Shown in pieces: positions 7,304 through 15,090 of a stretch of DNA of 64,000 nucleotides (positions within the stretch are counted from its first letter, which is position 1; the number at the start of each line of letters is the position of its first letter). The position numbers and the translations under genes are program-made. Under the pieces are notes generated by a model. The model searched no databases. It was not told where the DNA came from and was given only the letters and a program-made list of their open reading frames with translations. Location: positions 1 through 64,000 of the forward strand of contig NZ_JAFMZP010000008.1 in assembly GCF_024436435.1 (NCBI RefSeq), in the 5' to 3' direction. The stretch is from Desertivirga xinjiangensis. Its GTDB lineage: Bacteria > Bacteroidota > Bacteroidia > Sphingobacteriales > Sphingobacteriaceae.

Positions 7304-7594
7304 GTGGGTTGGTTGATTTTAAAAGGTTTTACCTGGAATTGATTGTTTAGAAAGTGAATTTACCTGTGAGTAGGTGGTTTATATATGGTAAAATTTAAAG
7401 GTGGGGCACCTTGTCTTTAGAAGATAACGATAGGGAATTCACTTTTCTTAAACCTACTGGAGAGGGTCTGTTGTGATAGGGCTTGTGTGTCGCGAGCTCA
7501 TACAATATGGTGGGGGGTACCTTATTATTATGACCTCTTATATTTTATATAAAATTTTGGATCGAGGTTTTGATTCCTTGTGGAATCAGCAGTT
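7304..7594. other. Hairpin-rich gap without a gene
   Basis: AAAGTGAATT (7351-7360) is complementary to AATTCACTTT (7436-7445). AAGGTG-ggg-CACCTT forms a perfect hairpin at 7398-7412. TGATTCC-ttgt-GGAATCA (7571-7588) forms another, just after the stop of the 71-aa gene, and may be its terminator. No reading frame here looks genuine. Confidence 0.4.
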
Positions 7595-7810
7595 TCACTT
7601 CTGATGAAGCTCCTCAAGTTGTTCGATAATCTGGAATAAAAGCTTATCAGGTATATATCCACCCTGTCTTTGTATCCATCCCTCACTGGTCCGTTCAAAG
7701 TGGTATGCACTATATTTTCCAAGCACGATGTACCATCTCATAAAGTTCTGCCTTACTTCTAATGTATGAATTCTTCTATTGTGATGTACCCGGATCAGCA
7801 GCTTCCCCAT
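7595..7810 (-). CDS. Unknown 71-aa basic protein
   Basis: A small basic protein (LLIRVHHNRRIHTLEVRQNF) with aromatic residues and an amphipathic C-terminal helix (LLFQIIEQLEELHQ). No family is recognised. The start ATG at 7810 is about 90 bp from the divergent 57-aa frame at 7898, so a shared promoter region lies between them. The overlapping frame at 7528-7722 has less protein-like composition and was set aside. Confidence 0.5.
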   Translation of the reverse strand: MGKLLIRVHHNRRIHTLEVRQNFMRWYIVLGKYSAYHFERTSEGWIQRQGGYIPDKLLFQIIEQLEELHQK

Positions 7811-7897
7811 AGGTCAGCAAAGGTATAATTTGCTAATATTTTTAGCAACTATCATTTAAACTCGTACCTTTGTTTCACCAGTTTAAAGTTATCAGCT

Positions 7898-8071
7898 ATG
7901 TCATTTAAAGTATTATCCAAGGTCAGAATTATTGCTACAGGGCAGACTGGCTACGTTGCATTTCCTTATAGTGAAGATGAAAAGGTTGTGGTTTCGATAG
8001 ATAATGGCCCCGATCGGTTATATGCAGAGAACGAATTAGAGTCTGCCGAAGTACCAGATCTAACTTTCTAA
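7898..8071 (+). CDS. Possible 57-aa SH3-like small protein
   Basis: A small frame from ATG 7898 to TAA 8071. It reads MSFKVLSKVRIIATGQTGYV, then AFPYSEDEKVVVSIDN, and ends LTF. The basic start followed by a G-Q-T-G turn and alternating hydrophobic residues resembles a KOW/SH3-like barrel. Divergent from the 71-aa gene and upstream of two further + strand genes. No family is assigned. Confidence 0.5.
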   Translation: MSFKVLSKVRIIATGQTGYVAFPYSEDEKVVVSIDNGPDRLYAENELESAEVPDLTF

Positions 8072-8213
8072 TTTAAATTGTAAAGAGAGACCAAGCTGCT
8101 AAGCCTGGTCTTGATAAAGTAATTTACTCCTCATATATTTGAAACCATTACAAGTAATTGTGATAAGGTTTAGGTAGCCCTGCAGGTGAGGATCTGTAGG
8201 GCATTTTATTAAT

Positions 8214-8735
8214 ATGATTTTAGAAATCGTCGATTTTTCAGATTTGCCTACAGGTAGTCAAGCTGACTGGGTACAGGCAGGAAGTTCCATCCTTGCTGCA
8301 GTTGGTTTAGTAATCACCCTATTATTACAGTGGAAAACGTCACGAGATCAGACCGAAATGCTTAAACTGGAAAGAGAGAAAGATAGACGAAGCATAATGC
8401 CTGTCTTTAAAATATTCGATCAATCCTCTCAAGTTGAACATCACTGCGAACGCTATACGCTAGAAGTAATTTTGGATAATGCTGATGCTAACAACTTGAA
8501 ATTTAAAAGGCATCAAGGCACCAATACCATTTTTTTTCCTCAATCTGCAATGGTCTTCTTGAAAGGTGATAAGTCGCAGTTCGACTTTAACTTTAAGATT
8601 GAAAATGGAGTTTACCAATCCAAAGAGCTTCTAGGTTACCTCTTCTTTTGCGATATGGATGGCAACCAGTACCAACAAGTTCTGAACTTCTCATTAGGAA
8701 ATGTTTATCTCAGCTTTCCTTCACTTGTAAAATAA
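8214..8735 (+). CDS. Membrane-anchored unknown protein (173 aa)
   Basis: One transmembrane segment (about residues 22-40, AGSSILAAVGLVITLLLQW) is followed by a charged coiled-coil stretch (TSRDQTEMLKLEREKDRRS) and a cytoplasmic or periplasmic beta-rich domain of about 110 residues. The pattern of membrane anchor, coiled coil and beta domain is common among unknown island proteins in Bacteroidota. Its stop is 27 bp before the next gene, so the two form a likely operon. No function is assigned. Confidence 0.65.
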   Translation: MILEIVDFSDLPTGSQADWVQAGSSILAAVGLVITLLLQWKTSRDQTEMLKLEREKDRRSIMPVFKIFDQSSQVEHHCERYTLEVILDNADANNLKFKRHQGTNTIFFPQSAMVFLKGDKSQFDFNFKIENGVYQSKELLGYLFFCDMDGNQYQQVLNFSLGNVYLSFPSLVK

Positions 8736-8762
8736 TAACTCTTACCTCCTAATTAAACAAGC

Positions 8763-9455
8763 ATGTGGAAACAGGAAGATTTAAAAGATAATCTTAAACA
8801 CCAAATAGAATCACTTGCTCTAATTTGTTTCGAGTACGATCGTGGTAAAATTAAATATGCGTTGGATATTGCTCATAAGCTTCGAGTTCTTCTTCATAAT
8901 ACACCCAAATCTCACGCTTTAATCCATCAGCTAGCTTTGAATAATATAGATTTCGTTCACACGATGTCTCATAAGCCGCAGTTCAGGCCAGGGACAGAGT
9001 ATACGGATGGACATGTAGATTATTTCCTACCAGTGTTTTTTATAATTGACTCTAAGATAGTACTAGGTTCAACCTTTCTAACTTATCATCCCTTCCTAAA
9101 CCTTGCTTATTACAAACCGATTGATTTTGATTTTTGGTGGTCTACCCAGGTTATCTGTCGTTATCCAAACAGATTTGAGTTCACCAGAAAGCAATTAATT
9201 ACGATACTTAGTAACAAAGCCGGGGGCAGTCACATTGATCCATCAATTGATCCGCAACACTTTTTAATATATAAGTTTACTGAAGATATGCTAGGCTGGG
9301 ATAATTTCGATATTGATTATAAGCCAACGCACTCCCCCTTCTTCGCTATGGTCCGACAAATAGCACATGAGGTGTTTGTCAGTTTACAATCAGAGGACGA
9401 TTTGGAAGCTTATCTTCGTTCAATTTATTTTGATAAACTCTCTGCAGAGGCTTAA
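8763..9455 (+). CDS. Unknown 230-aa protein with GGSHIDP motif
   Basis: The N-terminal third (ALDIAHKLRVLLHNTPKSHALIHQL) and a central NKAGGSHIDPSID motif recall a widespread family of uncharacterised bacterial proteins that share a K-LR-LLHDT helix and a GGAH-DP signature, usually found in islands. I cannot give a Pfam name with certainty. It is soluble and has no signal peptide. It forms a two-gene + strand unit with the membrane protein upstream, opposite to most island genes. Confidence 0.6.
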   Translation: MWKQEDLKDNLKHQIESLALICFEYDRGKIKYALDIAHKLRVLLHNTPKSHALIHQLALNNIDFVHTMSHKPQFRPGTEYTDGHVDYFLPVFFIIDSKIVLGSTFLTYHPFLNLAYYKPIDFDFWWSTQVICRYPNRFEFTRKQLITILSNKAGGSHIDPSIDPQHFLIYKFTEDMLGWDNFDIDYKPTHSPFFAMVRQIAHEVFVSLQSEDDLEAYLRSIYFDKLSAEA

Positions 9456-9593
9456 ACGTTTGCGTCGTTTATTATTATGGATCAGACCAGAATAACGGTT
9501 CCACCAAACTGCATATTCTTGTAATCTCCCTATATAAGTACAGGATTTATCGATTTGATGGAACCTTGATAGATAGATTAAAGGATGGATAAA
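9456..9593. other. Gap with an imperfect inverted repeat
   Basis: GGTTCCACCA (near 9497) is complementary to TGATGGAACC (near 9557) with one mismatch. It separates two convergent genes and could act as a terminator. No gene seen. Confidence 0.35.
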
Positions 9594-11453
9594 TCAATCA
9601 GTTAGCTTTAAAATCAAGCTAGTTGTATCTATTACTAATCCGTTCTCCTTCTTTCCATCAGAGTTTACTCTCTTCGCTGTTTTAGCTCTAAAGCCTGTTA
9701 CCTCCGAGAATAGCGAAGGTGTTGCCTCTCTTATCCTACCCGTCTTTGGATCTCTAATTTCAAGATCAACAAATAATGTACGAAGTTTTTCCGTTACCTC
9801 TGAGTTAAAATGAAAGTTGTCCGGTCTTCCTTGCTTCTTGTTGAAGATCCGTTTAGCTAGCTTTTGCAGTTTTATGTAGGCATCCTCATTGCTTTTAACT
9901 ATTACCAACTGCTCAATCTTCTTCAGATTCCACTTATGCTCTTCCATTGTTTGCGGATCCAGAAGGTTTGCTGCTTTAAAAGCTAAAGGATTCGTCTTAT
10001 TAATTTGTTGGTCTAATGGTTCTCCGAAGTAGAACCAGCTGCTTCCACCGTGTTCCCTTCTAAATTCTAATATTTCAAGATAATCCTGTTTCAATTTAGT
10101 TGCGCCAGACTTTCTTTCGATTGTCGTTTTACTTTCAAGCTTGAACGGTGAGTATTGTACTTCAACCTCAAAGAATGCTTTCTCCCAATCTTCCTTAATA
10201 AAGTCTATGTGTTTATAGATTTCATTATTAGCTGATTCATTGATTTGTTGATCCAGCTTCATCCGGTTAAGAGTAGCAAGCTTTGTTTCATCCTCTACAT
10301 CAGCAAACTTGTGAAGCATATCATTTCCTTTAAACTTTCCGAATTTGCTCTGTCTAATATGACTATTGTTAGCGTCAATAAGCGTGTTTGCTTCCTTTAG
10401 ATATTCAGTTTTAAACTCTTCAAGAGTAATCTTCACTTTCTCTTTCTCATGATTGGTTATATGCATAAACTGCTCTCCGCTGTTGCGTAAGCGTCCTATA
10501 GCTTGCTTTCCTTTGCTACCTACTCCTATCTTAGTATACGGCTTATAGCGATCTGTAACAAGGATAATTGTAGCCCCTTCATCATATAAATCCCATCCCT
10601 CGAAGTATTTACAGGTATAGAAATTAACCTTCTTATAAATGTCAGTTTTAGGTTCTTCTACAAAGAATTTAGCAAGGTCACCTAACTTTTCAATGTTACT
10701 ATTGTCTTTATCATTTGCGCAGAATATATTGCAATCGGCTATCTCTGATCTTATTACAGCATCGCGTATTGCTGTTACAGAGTTATAGAAGATGTGGATG
10801 TTGCCTTGAGCCTGATCCGTGTTATTTAAGATATAGTTTAATGTGCCATCTACACTTACAGCATTCATCAAAGTAATTTTACCTAACTTCTCTGTAAAAG
10901 TTACTTCATGGAGATCTAACGAATAGAAGCGTTTATCTGAGAAGTAATACGGGGTGGCTGAGATAATTGATTTGTTTTTAAACTCCCAGAAATAGTCGAA
11001 AGGGGCTAATATATCCTTTCTGTATTCCTCTGTGATAAATGTGTGGCACTCGTCTAAAAGGAGAAACCATTCCTGTTTCATTTCTTCCCAACGGTTAACC
11101 GATTTTGCTGCTCTTACAATCTTTCTAGTTGCCTCTGGTGTACACATTATCTTTTCACCTTTACGAAGTTCTTTAACAATATTTACAACCTCTGGACGGC
11201 TGACTCCACCAAATATTATATAGTCGGGTCTTTCATCAGCGTTCTTTGCCATCATCTTACTCTTAAGTATGCTGATGTTGGGAACTACAAGGAGTGTCGT
11301 ACGAGACTTATCTTTGATTTCAAGAGTAGTGCCACCAATTCCACATCTTCCTTTGTTTATAAAAGCGTTTACAGGTAAGCCTTTGGGGAAGATAGAAGAC
11401 AAGTAGGTATTTAAACTTACGTGATGCTTTGTCTTGGATTTGAACATATTCAT
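9594..11453 (-). CDS. SF2 helicase-like protein with atypical P-loop
   Basis: This 619-aa protein has the core of a superfamily 2 helicase. A P-loop-like segment (KGRCGIGGTT, residues 34-43) lacks the classic GKT/S, the DECH box is at 134-137, motif III SATP at 165-168, and a motif VI-like QAIGRLR at 317-323. The C-terminal 300 residues carry no motif I know. Proteins of this kind occur on Bacteroidota plasmids and islands and may act in replication of the excised element or in DNA processing. Because the Walker A Lys is not in its usual context (GIGGTT), ATP use cannot be taken for granted. The gene starts just after a terminator-like hairpin (11465-11481). Confidence 0.7.
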   Translation of the reverse strand: MNMFKSKTKHHVSLNTYLSSIFPKGLPVNAFINKGRCGIGGTTLEIKDKSRTTLLVVPNISILKSKMMAKNADERPDYIIFGGVSRPEVVNIVKELRKGEKIMCTPEATRKIVRAAKSVNRWEEMKQEWFLLLDECHTFITEEYRKDILAPFDYFWEFKNKSIISATPYYFSDKRFYSLDLHEVTFTEKLGKITLMNAVSVDGTLNYILNNTDQAQGNIHIFYNSVTAIRDAVIRSEIADCNIFCANDKDNSNIEKLGDLAKFFVEEPKTDIYKKVNFYTCKYFEGWDLYDEGATIILVTDRYKPYTKIGVGSKGKQAIGRLRNSGEQFMHITNHEKEKVKITLEEFKTEYLKEANTLIDANNSHIRQSKFGKFKGNDMLHKFADVEDETKLATLNRMKLDQQINESANNEIYKHIDFIKEDWEKAFFEVEVQYSPFKLESKTTIERKSGATKLKQDYLEILEFRREHGGSSWFYFGEPLDQQINKTNPLAFKAANLLDPQTMEEHKWNLKKIEQLVIVKSNEDAYIKLQKLAKRIFNKKQGRPDNFHFNSEVTEKLRTLFVDLEIRDPKTGRIREATPSLFSEVTGFRAKTAKRVNSDGKKENGLVIDTTSLILKLTD

Positions 11454-11458
11454 TAAAT

Positions 11459-11481
11459 AAAAAAGGTGGGACTAGCCCACC
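11459..11481 (-). terminator. Intrinsic terminator after the 131-aa gene
   Basis: On the minus strand GGTGGG-ctagt-CCCACC is followed by TTTTTTA, directly after the stop of the 131-aa gene and just before the helicase-like gene. It would end or attenuate transcription between the two. Confidence 0.7.
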
Positions 11482-11490
11482 TCTTCGTGA

Positions 11491-11886
11491 TTAAACTTCT
11501 CTAGCTTCATTGAGTAATTCTTCAAGCGTGAACTGTACTTTGATTCGCCCGTCTTCATAATCATCAACGAACTTCTTAAGATTGCCTGCGTTGTAAAGCA
11601 TTATTTCAGGCTCTGCATTCCGAAGTTGCATTGTAAAATATAAATATGGCATACCTGTCCTCTGGTGGGTTTTATCTTGGACCACCGAGATGATTTTCTT
11701 CTCCAACTTAGAGTATTCGATGAACTTATCTAGGTTGACTAATAGATTCGGAGCATGTTCTTCCAGATCTAATCCCATTTTAATAACTTCTTCTTTAGAT
11801 AAGTATTGATCAAAGAAGTTTGTTGCTGTAATTGTACGCACTAAGCCGTTAGTGCTTGCTGTGTTAAAACTAAATTGCTTTTTCAT
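11491..11886 (-). CDS. Unknown 131-aa protein
   Basis: A soluble mixed alpha/beta protein (FSFNTASTNGLVRTITATNFF; later RNAEPEIMLYNAGNLKKFVDDY and FTLEELLNEA). No family is recognised. It lies between the 287-aa gene and the helicase-like gene in the same orientation and is followed by an intrinsic terminator. By position it could be a small accessory of the helicase-like protein, but this is only a guess. Confidence 0.55.
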   Translation of the reverse strand: MKKQFSFNTASTNGLVRTITATNFFDQYLSKEEVIKMGLDLEEHAPNLLVNLDKFIEYSKLEKKIISVVQDKTHQRTGMPYLYFTMQLRNAEPEIMLYNAGNLKKFVDDYEDGRIKVQFTLEELLNEAREV

Positions 11887-11963
11887 AATAGATGCAAAGC
11901 AAGTGCTATTGGGGCTATTATTGTCTGAATAGAAAATTTATTAAATGTGCAAATTCAGATGTT

Positions 11964-12827
11964 TTAAGAGCCTAATCTACAATGAGAGCTTAGGTAATCT
12001 AACTTGTTGCGAAGATCTTTAGTTACTACCACGTTTTTGACTTTCCAATTCATAACCTCGTATATGTCAAGAATAAGCTGCAATTGCGGCTTTGATGCAA
12101 AACTCATTGACTTTCTAAATCCGAACTTCATAATATTCAATAACTTCAAAATTGCTAGTGCCCCTTTAAGTAACAAGTATTCTTGAGGATCCGAATACCT
12201 CTCTTTATATAGCTTTACTTTAGCCTTTATAGCGTCCTGATCTACTGATTTATTTTGAATGCTCTTAATGAAGTCTAATTCTTCTGCATTAAGAGGAAGG
12301 GATAACATTATTGTGCTAGTTAGCTTTATTAACAGATCCGGTAGAAGATCAAATTCAGAAAATGAACCCTCCTCAGCCTTCATATTTGTTAAGCTAAAAG
12401 TCACTTTTATCTTGTTGTAATCATAATGCGTTATTATCCTTAACGCTTCAAAAAGTTCCCCGATTTGCTGAGTATATCTTACCAATACAGGGTCATGACT
12501 TTTTGCATCAATCAGAGCTGCATTCAAATAATAAACAACAAACCTCAAGTTATCTCTATCTCTTTCATCTTTGAAATGATTCTTTAGAAGGCGACGAAGT
12601 ATTTTATCTCTATCATCAGCATAACGACGGAAATGTGGAAGAATGTCGGTGTCTGTTAATTGATAATAACTTTCCTTACTCACTTCTTCTAATGTGATTA
12701 ATTCGTCTTTAACGATTGAGCATTCCCATTTTTCATTTTCCCGTTTACAACAATGTATAAGAGTGTTATGAAGTTCTTGCGGGATAATATTTAATACTGA
12801 ATCAGGGATATCGAATGTAAAACGCAT
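11964..12827 (-). CDS. Unknown 287-aa protein
   Basis: An almost entirely alpha-helical soluble protein with many charged residues (HFRRYADDRDKILRRLLKNH, later KAKVKLYKERYSDPQEYLLL). No catalytic motif is evident. The ATG at 12827 lies downstream of the integrase terminator (12854-12882), so it probably has its own promoter in the short gap. No function is assigned. Confidence 0.6.
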   Translation of the reverse strand: MRFTFDIPDSVLNIIPQELHNTLIHCCKRENEKWECSIVKDELITLEEVSKESYYQLTDTDILPHFRRYADDRDKILRRLLKNHFKDERDRDNLRFVVYYLNAALIDAKSHDPVLVRYTQQIGELFEALRIITHYDYNKIKVTFSLTNMKAEEGSFSEFDLLPDLLIKLTSTIMLSLPLNAEELDFIKSIQNKSVDQDAIKAKVKLYKERYSDPQEYLLLKGALAILKLLNIMKFGFRKSMSFASKPQLQLILDIYEVMNWKVKNVVVTKDLRNKLDYLSSHCRLGS

Positions 12828-12853
12828 CGAATTAAACTATAAAGGGTGTAAAG

Positions 12854-12882
12854 ATAAAAATCCTGCCGGAGGTGGCAGGATT
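12854..12882 (-). terminator. Intrinsic terminator after the integrase gene
   Basis: On the minus strand ATCCTGCC-acctcc-GGCAGGAT is followed by TTTTA, 8 to 9 bp after the integrase stop codon. This would isolate integrase transcription from the cargo genes. Confidence 0.8.
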
Positions 12883-12890
12883 CTTGTTGT

Positions 12891-14084
12891 CTAGATGAAA
12901 TCTATATCATCCCTGGTCTTTCGGATGTATTTCACTTCTGGTACTTGCTCTATAAGTTGTCTTGCGTAAGTTTCTGTCTGTGAAATCTTACTATGACCGT
13001 TCTTGTACATTAGTTCGATAAGGTCAGCGCCGTTGATAAGTAGATTCACGTTTCCTGTATGCTTAAAGCTATATAGGGTCTTATTCTCATCAATAGTCAG
13101 TTCAGACTTTAGTTTCTGAAACCTTGATCCTATCGTGCTGGTAGCAAGTGGAAGCTTGGCAACGAACTTACTCTTTTGAAAGCGTGCATCTGTACCGATA
13201 AAGAAAAGGTCTCCGATACTTTGGTCATTGTAGTTAATTGGTAATTTCAAAAGGTACTGCTTCAATGGTTCATCTAACAGAACCGTTTTGGACTTATTTT
13301 TAACCTTACCCTTTCCTTTCGGTAAGACTATCTTATTCTCATTCAGTCGTATATCTCGTATTTGGATTTTTAATATCTCTGAGATCCGAACTTGAGCCCC
13401 ATAGATCAGGTATATAATTGTTTTTAAGATTAGATCGTTACGATCGTCGCAGTACCCGATAATATTCCTAATGTCATCCTTAGAATGTATCCGGTGTCGT
13501 TCTACCGGGAGATTGTTTGGTATCTTAATTCCTAAAGTCGGGTTTTGGATGGGTAAGTTCCTCTCTTCGATTAACCAGTTGAAGAATACGGACAGGTAGG
13601 TTTTGTAACTACGCTTTGATTGTGGTTTGACTTTTATTTCCTTTAGAAAGATCTTTATAAACCCTTGATCAATTTCAAACAGACTATGTGTAGATGCCTG
13701 TTCCTTAAAAACTTTAAAGATAGTGCAGTAATTAGCGTACGTGTGGTACACGACACGTGTTTTGACTTCTGACAAGTACTCATCTATCAAATCAGATAGA
13801 GAGGCATCCTCTAAAGGTGCCTTCTTAAAGATATTGTTTGCTTGGTCGAACGCTTTTGTACGCAGTAAGTGATCAAGCTCATTCAACACTTTCGCAGCTT
13901 TCTTCTGCCTGGTTGCAATGGTATCTTCTTTATCATTCAACCCTGATGATATTTTGTATTGTTTTCTTGTTCCTTTATAGATGTAACTGAAGTAAACAAA
14001 CCATCGGTCTGTTAATCGCTTACCAGATATTAAAGGCTTGTTACATGTTAGGTTTAGTGGGTAGTCATAATTTACTTTCGCCAT
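12891..14084 (-). CDS. Tyrosine recombinase (island integrase)
   Basis: This 397-aa protein has the usual order of a Bacteroidota phage-type integrase: an N-terminal arm-binding part, a SAM-like core-binding domain (about residues 95-190) and the catalytic domain. Catalytic residues seen are Arg233 (AQVRISEI), His342 in SFKHTGN (Lys341 replaces the usual Arg of RHT, as in many integrases of this phylum), His364 (NGHSK) and the nucleophile Tyr373 (TETYA). It should catalyse excision and integration at the 80-bp att repeats. It lies next to the right end, transcribed into the island. Confidence 0.92.
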   Translation of the reverse strand: MAKVNYDYPLNLTCNKPLISGKRLTDRWFVYFSYIYKGTRKQYKISSGLNDKEDTIATRQKKAAKVLNELDHLLRTKAFDQANNIFKKAPLEDASLSDLIDEYLSEVKTRVVYHTYANYCTIFKVFKEQASTHSLFEIDQGFIKIFLKEIKVKPQSKRSYKTYLSVFFNWLIEERNLPIQNPTLGIKIPNNLPVERHRIHSKDDIRNIIGYCDDRNDLILKTIIYLIYGAQVRISEILKIQIRDIRLNENKIVLPKGKGKVKNKSKTVLLDEPLKQYLLKLPINYNDQSIGDLFFIGTDARFQKSKFVAKLPLATSTIGSRFQKLKSELTIDENKTLYSFKHTGNVNLLINGADLIELMYKNGHSKISQTETYARQLIEQVPEVKYIRKTRDDIDFI

Positions 14085-14147
14085 TTGATTAATCTTAGCG
14101 AGGAGGTGATATCAAGCCTAAAAAAGGATCTTTCAACACTAAAAACG

Positions 14148-14161
14148 TGGTAGCATTTTGG
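14148..14161 (+). repeat. Possible integrase arm site, right end
   Basis: TGGTAGCATTTTGG, identical to 307-320. Here the next bases are TAGC, so GGTAGC occurs twice, 11 bp apart, as a small direct repeat. It lies between the integrase start and the right att repeat. Confidence 0.4.
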
Positions 14162-14251
14162 TAGCGGTTATTCATTTTACCAAACAAAAGAGGGAGATCT
14201 GAGATGTTTCTCAGTTCATAATATGCCTTTAAACGCACCTAAAAGCGCAAT

Positions 14252-14277
14252 AAAAAAGCAGGTGATGGGCACCTGCT
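14252..14277 (-). terminator. Terminator of the tRNA-like gene
   Basis: On the minus strand a perfect 7-bp stem (GCAGGTG with CACCTGC, 5-nt loop) is followed by six T. A second copy at 195-220 was made by island insertion. Confidence 0.8.
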
Positions 14278-14331
14278 CAAACTAACCAATTATAAACCTA
14301 AATTAAACGAAAGGAGCTGTAGGGGAAGGAA
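14252..14331. repeat. Right attachment repeat (80 bp)
   Basis: It is identical to 195-274. The inner end carries the terminator hairpin of the tRNA-like gene (minus strand GCAGGTG-cccat-CACCTGC then TTTTTT). The outer end covers the acceptor and part of the T stem of the tRNA (14318-14331), so integration keeps the gene intact. Confidence 0.93.
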
Positions 14332-14426
14332 TCGAACCTTCAAGGAGTGGTTAAGCCGTTGCCGGTTTTCCCAAGTTCTCCGCCACCGAGACAAGGAGGT
14401 GTGTCTGCCTGTTTCACCACCCTACA
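14318..14426 (-). tRNA. Unusual tRNA-like gene with long variable arm
   Basis: On the minus strand a 7-bp acceptor stem (TGTAGGG with CCCTACA) encloses a Leu/Ser-type D arm (GTG stem, loop with GG, CAC), an anticodon-like arm and a perfect T arm (GAAGG-TTCGATT-CCTTC). No CCA is encoded; the discriminator base is G. Odd points: the anticodon arm CCTCC-TTGTCTC-GGTGG has a T-T mismatch and would read GTC (Asp), position 37 is a pyrimidine, and the variable region is 41 nt (14342-14382), far longer than in class II tRNAs, with an inner CCG-GCAA-CGG hairpin. It may be a specialised or divergent tRNA. It serves as the att site. Confidence 0.65.
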
Positions 14427-14582
14427 GTTTGTAAGCTTTTGCTATGTCATATGTTTGTTGCAATTGCTTAATACAAATTTAAAACATATTGCATATTCGT
14501 TGCAAATATTCTAAGAATATATTTTAATTTTTATAAAATTTTTATTTACTTCGTATCTGTATTACTATCTTTCAAAAATCCA

Positions 14583-15059
14583 ATGGAAAAAAAAGGCGCA
14601 AATTTAGAAATTGACAATCTGGACATGCAAATCCTTTCATTATTGATGGAAGATGCCACAATACCCTATACCGAAATCGCAAAACGATTGATCGTATCGG
14701 GAGGCACCATCCACGTCCGAATGAAGAAGATGCAGGATCTTGGAATTATCAAAGGCTCCAATCTGCTTATTGATGCGCAGAAAATAGGTTATGATGTTTG
14801 TGCTTATTTAGGCATTTACCTTGAAAAAGGATCAACCTATAAGGATGCCGTAGAAAAATTAAGAAAAGTAAAGGAGATAGTAGAGCTGCATTATACTACC
14901 GGTGCCTGGAGTATGTTTGCAAAAATTATCTGCCGCGATACTAATCATCTAAGATTGGTGTTGAACGATTATATACAATCGGTAGAAGGCATACAACGTA
15001 CAGAAACTTTTATCTCATTGGAAGAGAGTATTAAACGCCAGATCAGTCTGGATACATAA
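14583..15059 (+). CDS. Lrp/AsnC family transcriptional regulator
   Basis: A 158-aa regulator with an N-terminal winged helix-turn-helix (LDMQILSLLMEDATIPYTEI then SGGTIHVRMKKMQDLGII, residues about 12-60) and a C-terminal RAM/AsnC ligand-binding domain (about 75-155, with GAWSMFAKI). These proteins control amino acid and central metabolic genes as dimers or octamers. The length is typical. It stands alone between the tRNA-like gene and a convergent pdhB, and a bidirectional terminator follows it. Its regulon cannot be told from this window. Confidence 0.92.
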   Translation: MEKKGANLEIDNLDMQILSLLMEDATIPYTEIAKRLIVSGGTIHVRMKKMQDLGIIKGSNLLIDAQKIGYDVCAYLGIYLEKGSTYKDAVEKLRKVKEIVELHYTTGAWSMFAKIICRDTNHLRLVLNDYIQSVEGIQRTETFISLEESIKRQISLDT

Positions 15060-15090
15060 GCTGTTATCCTGTTTAATACTGGGATCATAA

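Larger units (their letters stand above)
195..14331. mobile_element. Integrated genomic island of about 14 kb
   Basis: The island is bounded by two identical 80-bp direct repeats, 195-274 and 14252-14331. The right copy contains the last 14 nt of a tRNA-like gene plus its terminator, which is the usual target of tyrosine integrases. The integrase gene lies 168 bp inside the right end. The cargo is mostly on the minus strand and includes RadC-like, FRG-domain, SF2 helicase-like and many unknown genes. I see no phage structural genes, relaxase or type IV secretion genes, so it is best called an integrative island or satellite-like element of unknown transfer mode. The dispersed chromosomal repeats seen elsewhere in the window are absent from it. 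Confidence 0.88.

Noticed and set aside
7528-7722. A 64-aa minus-strand frame overlapping the 71-aa gene
   Set aside because: Its composition is not protein-like and it shares most of its length with the better frame at 7595-7810.
195-14331. Prophage or conjugative element
   Set aside because: I looked for terminase, portal, capsid, tail, relaxase, coupling protein and type IV secretion genes and saw none. The island is therefore left as an integrative element of unknown mode.
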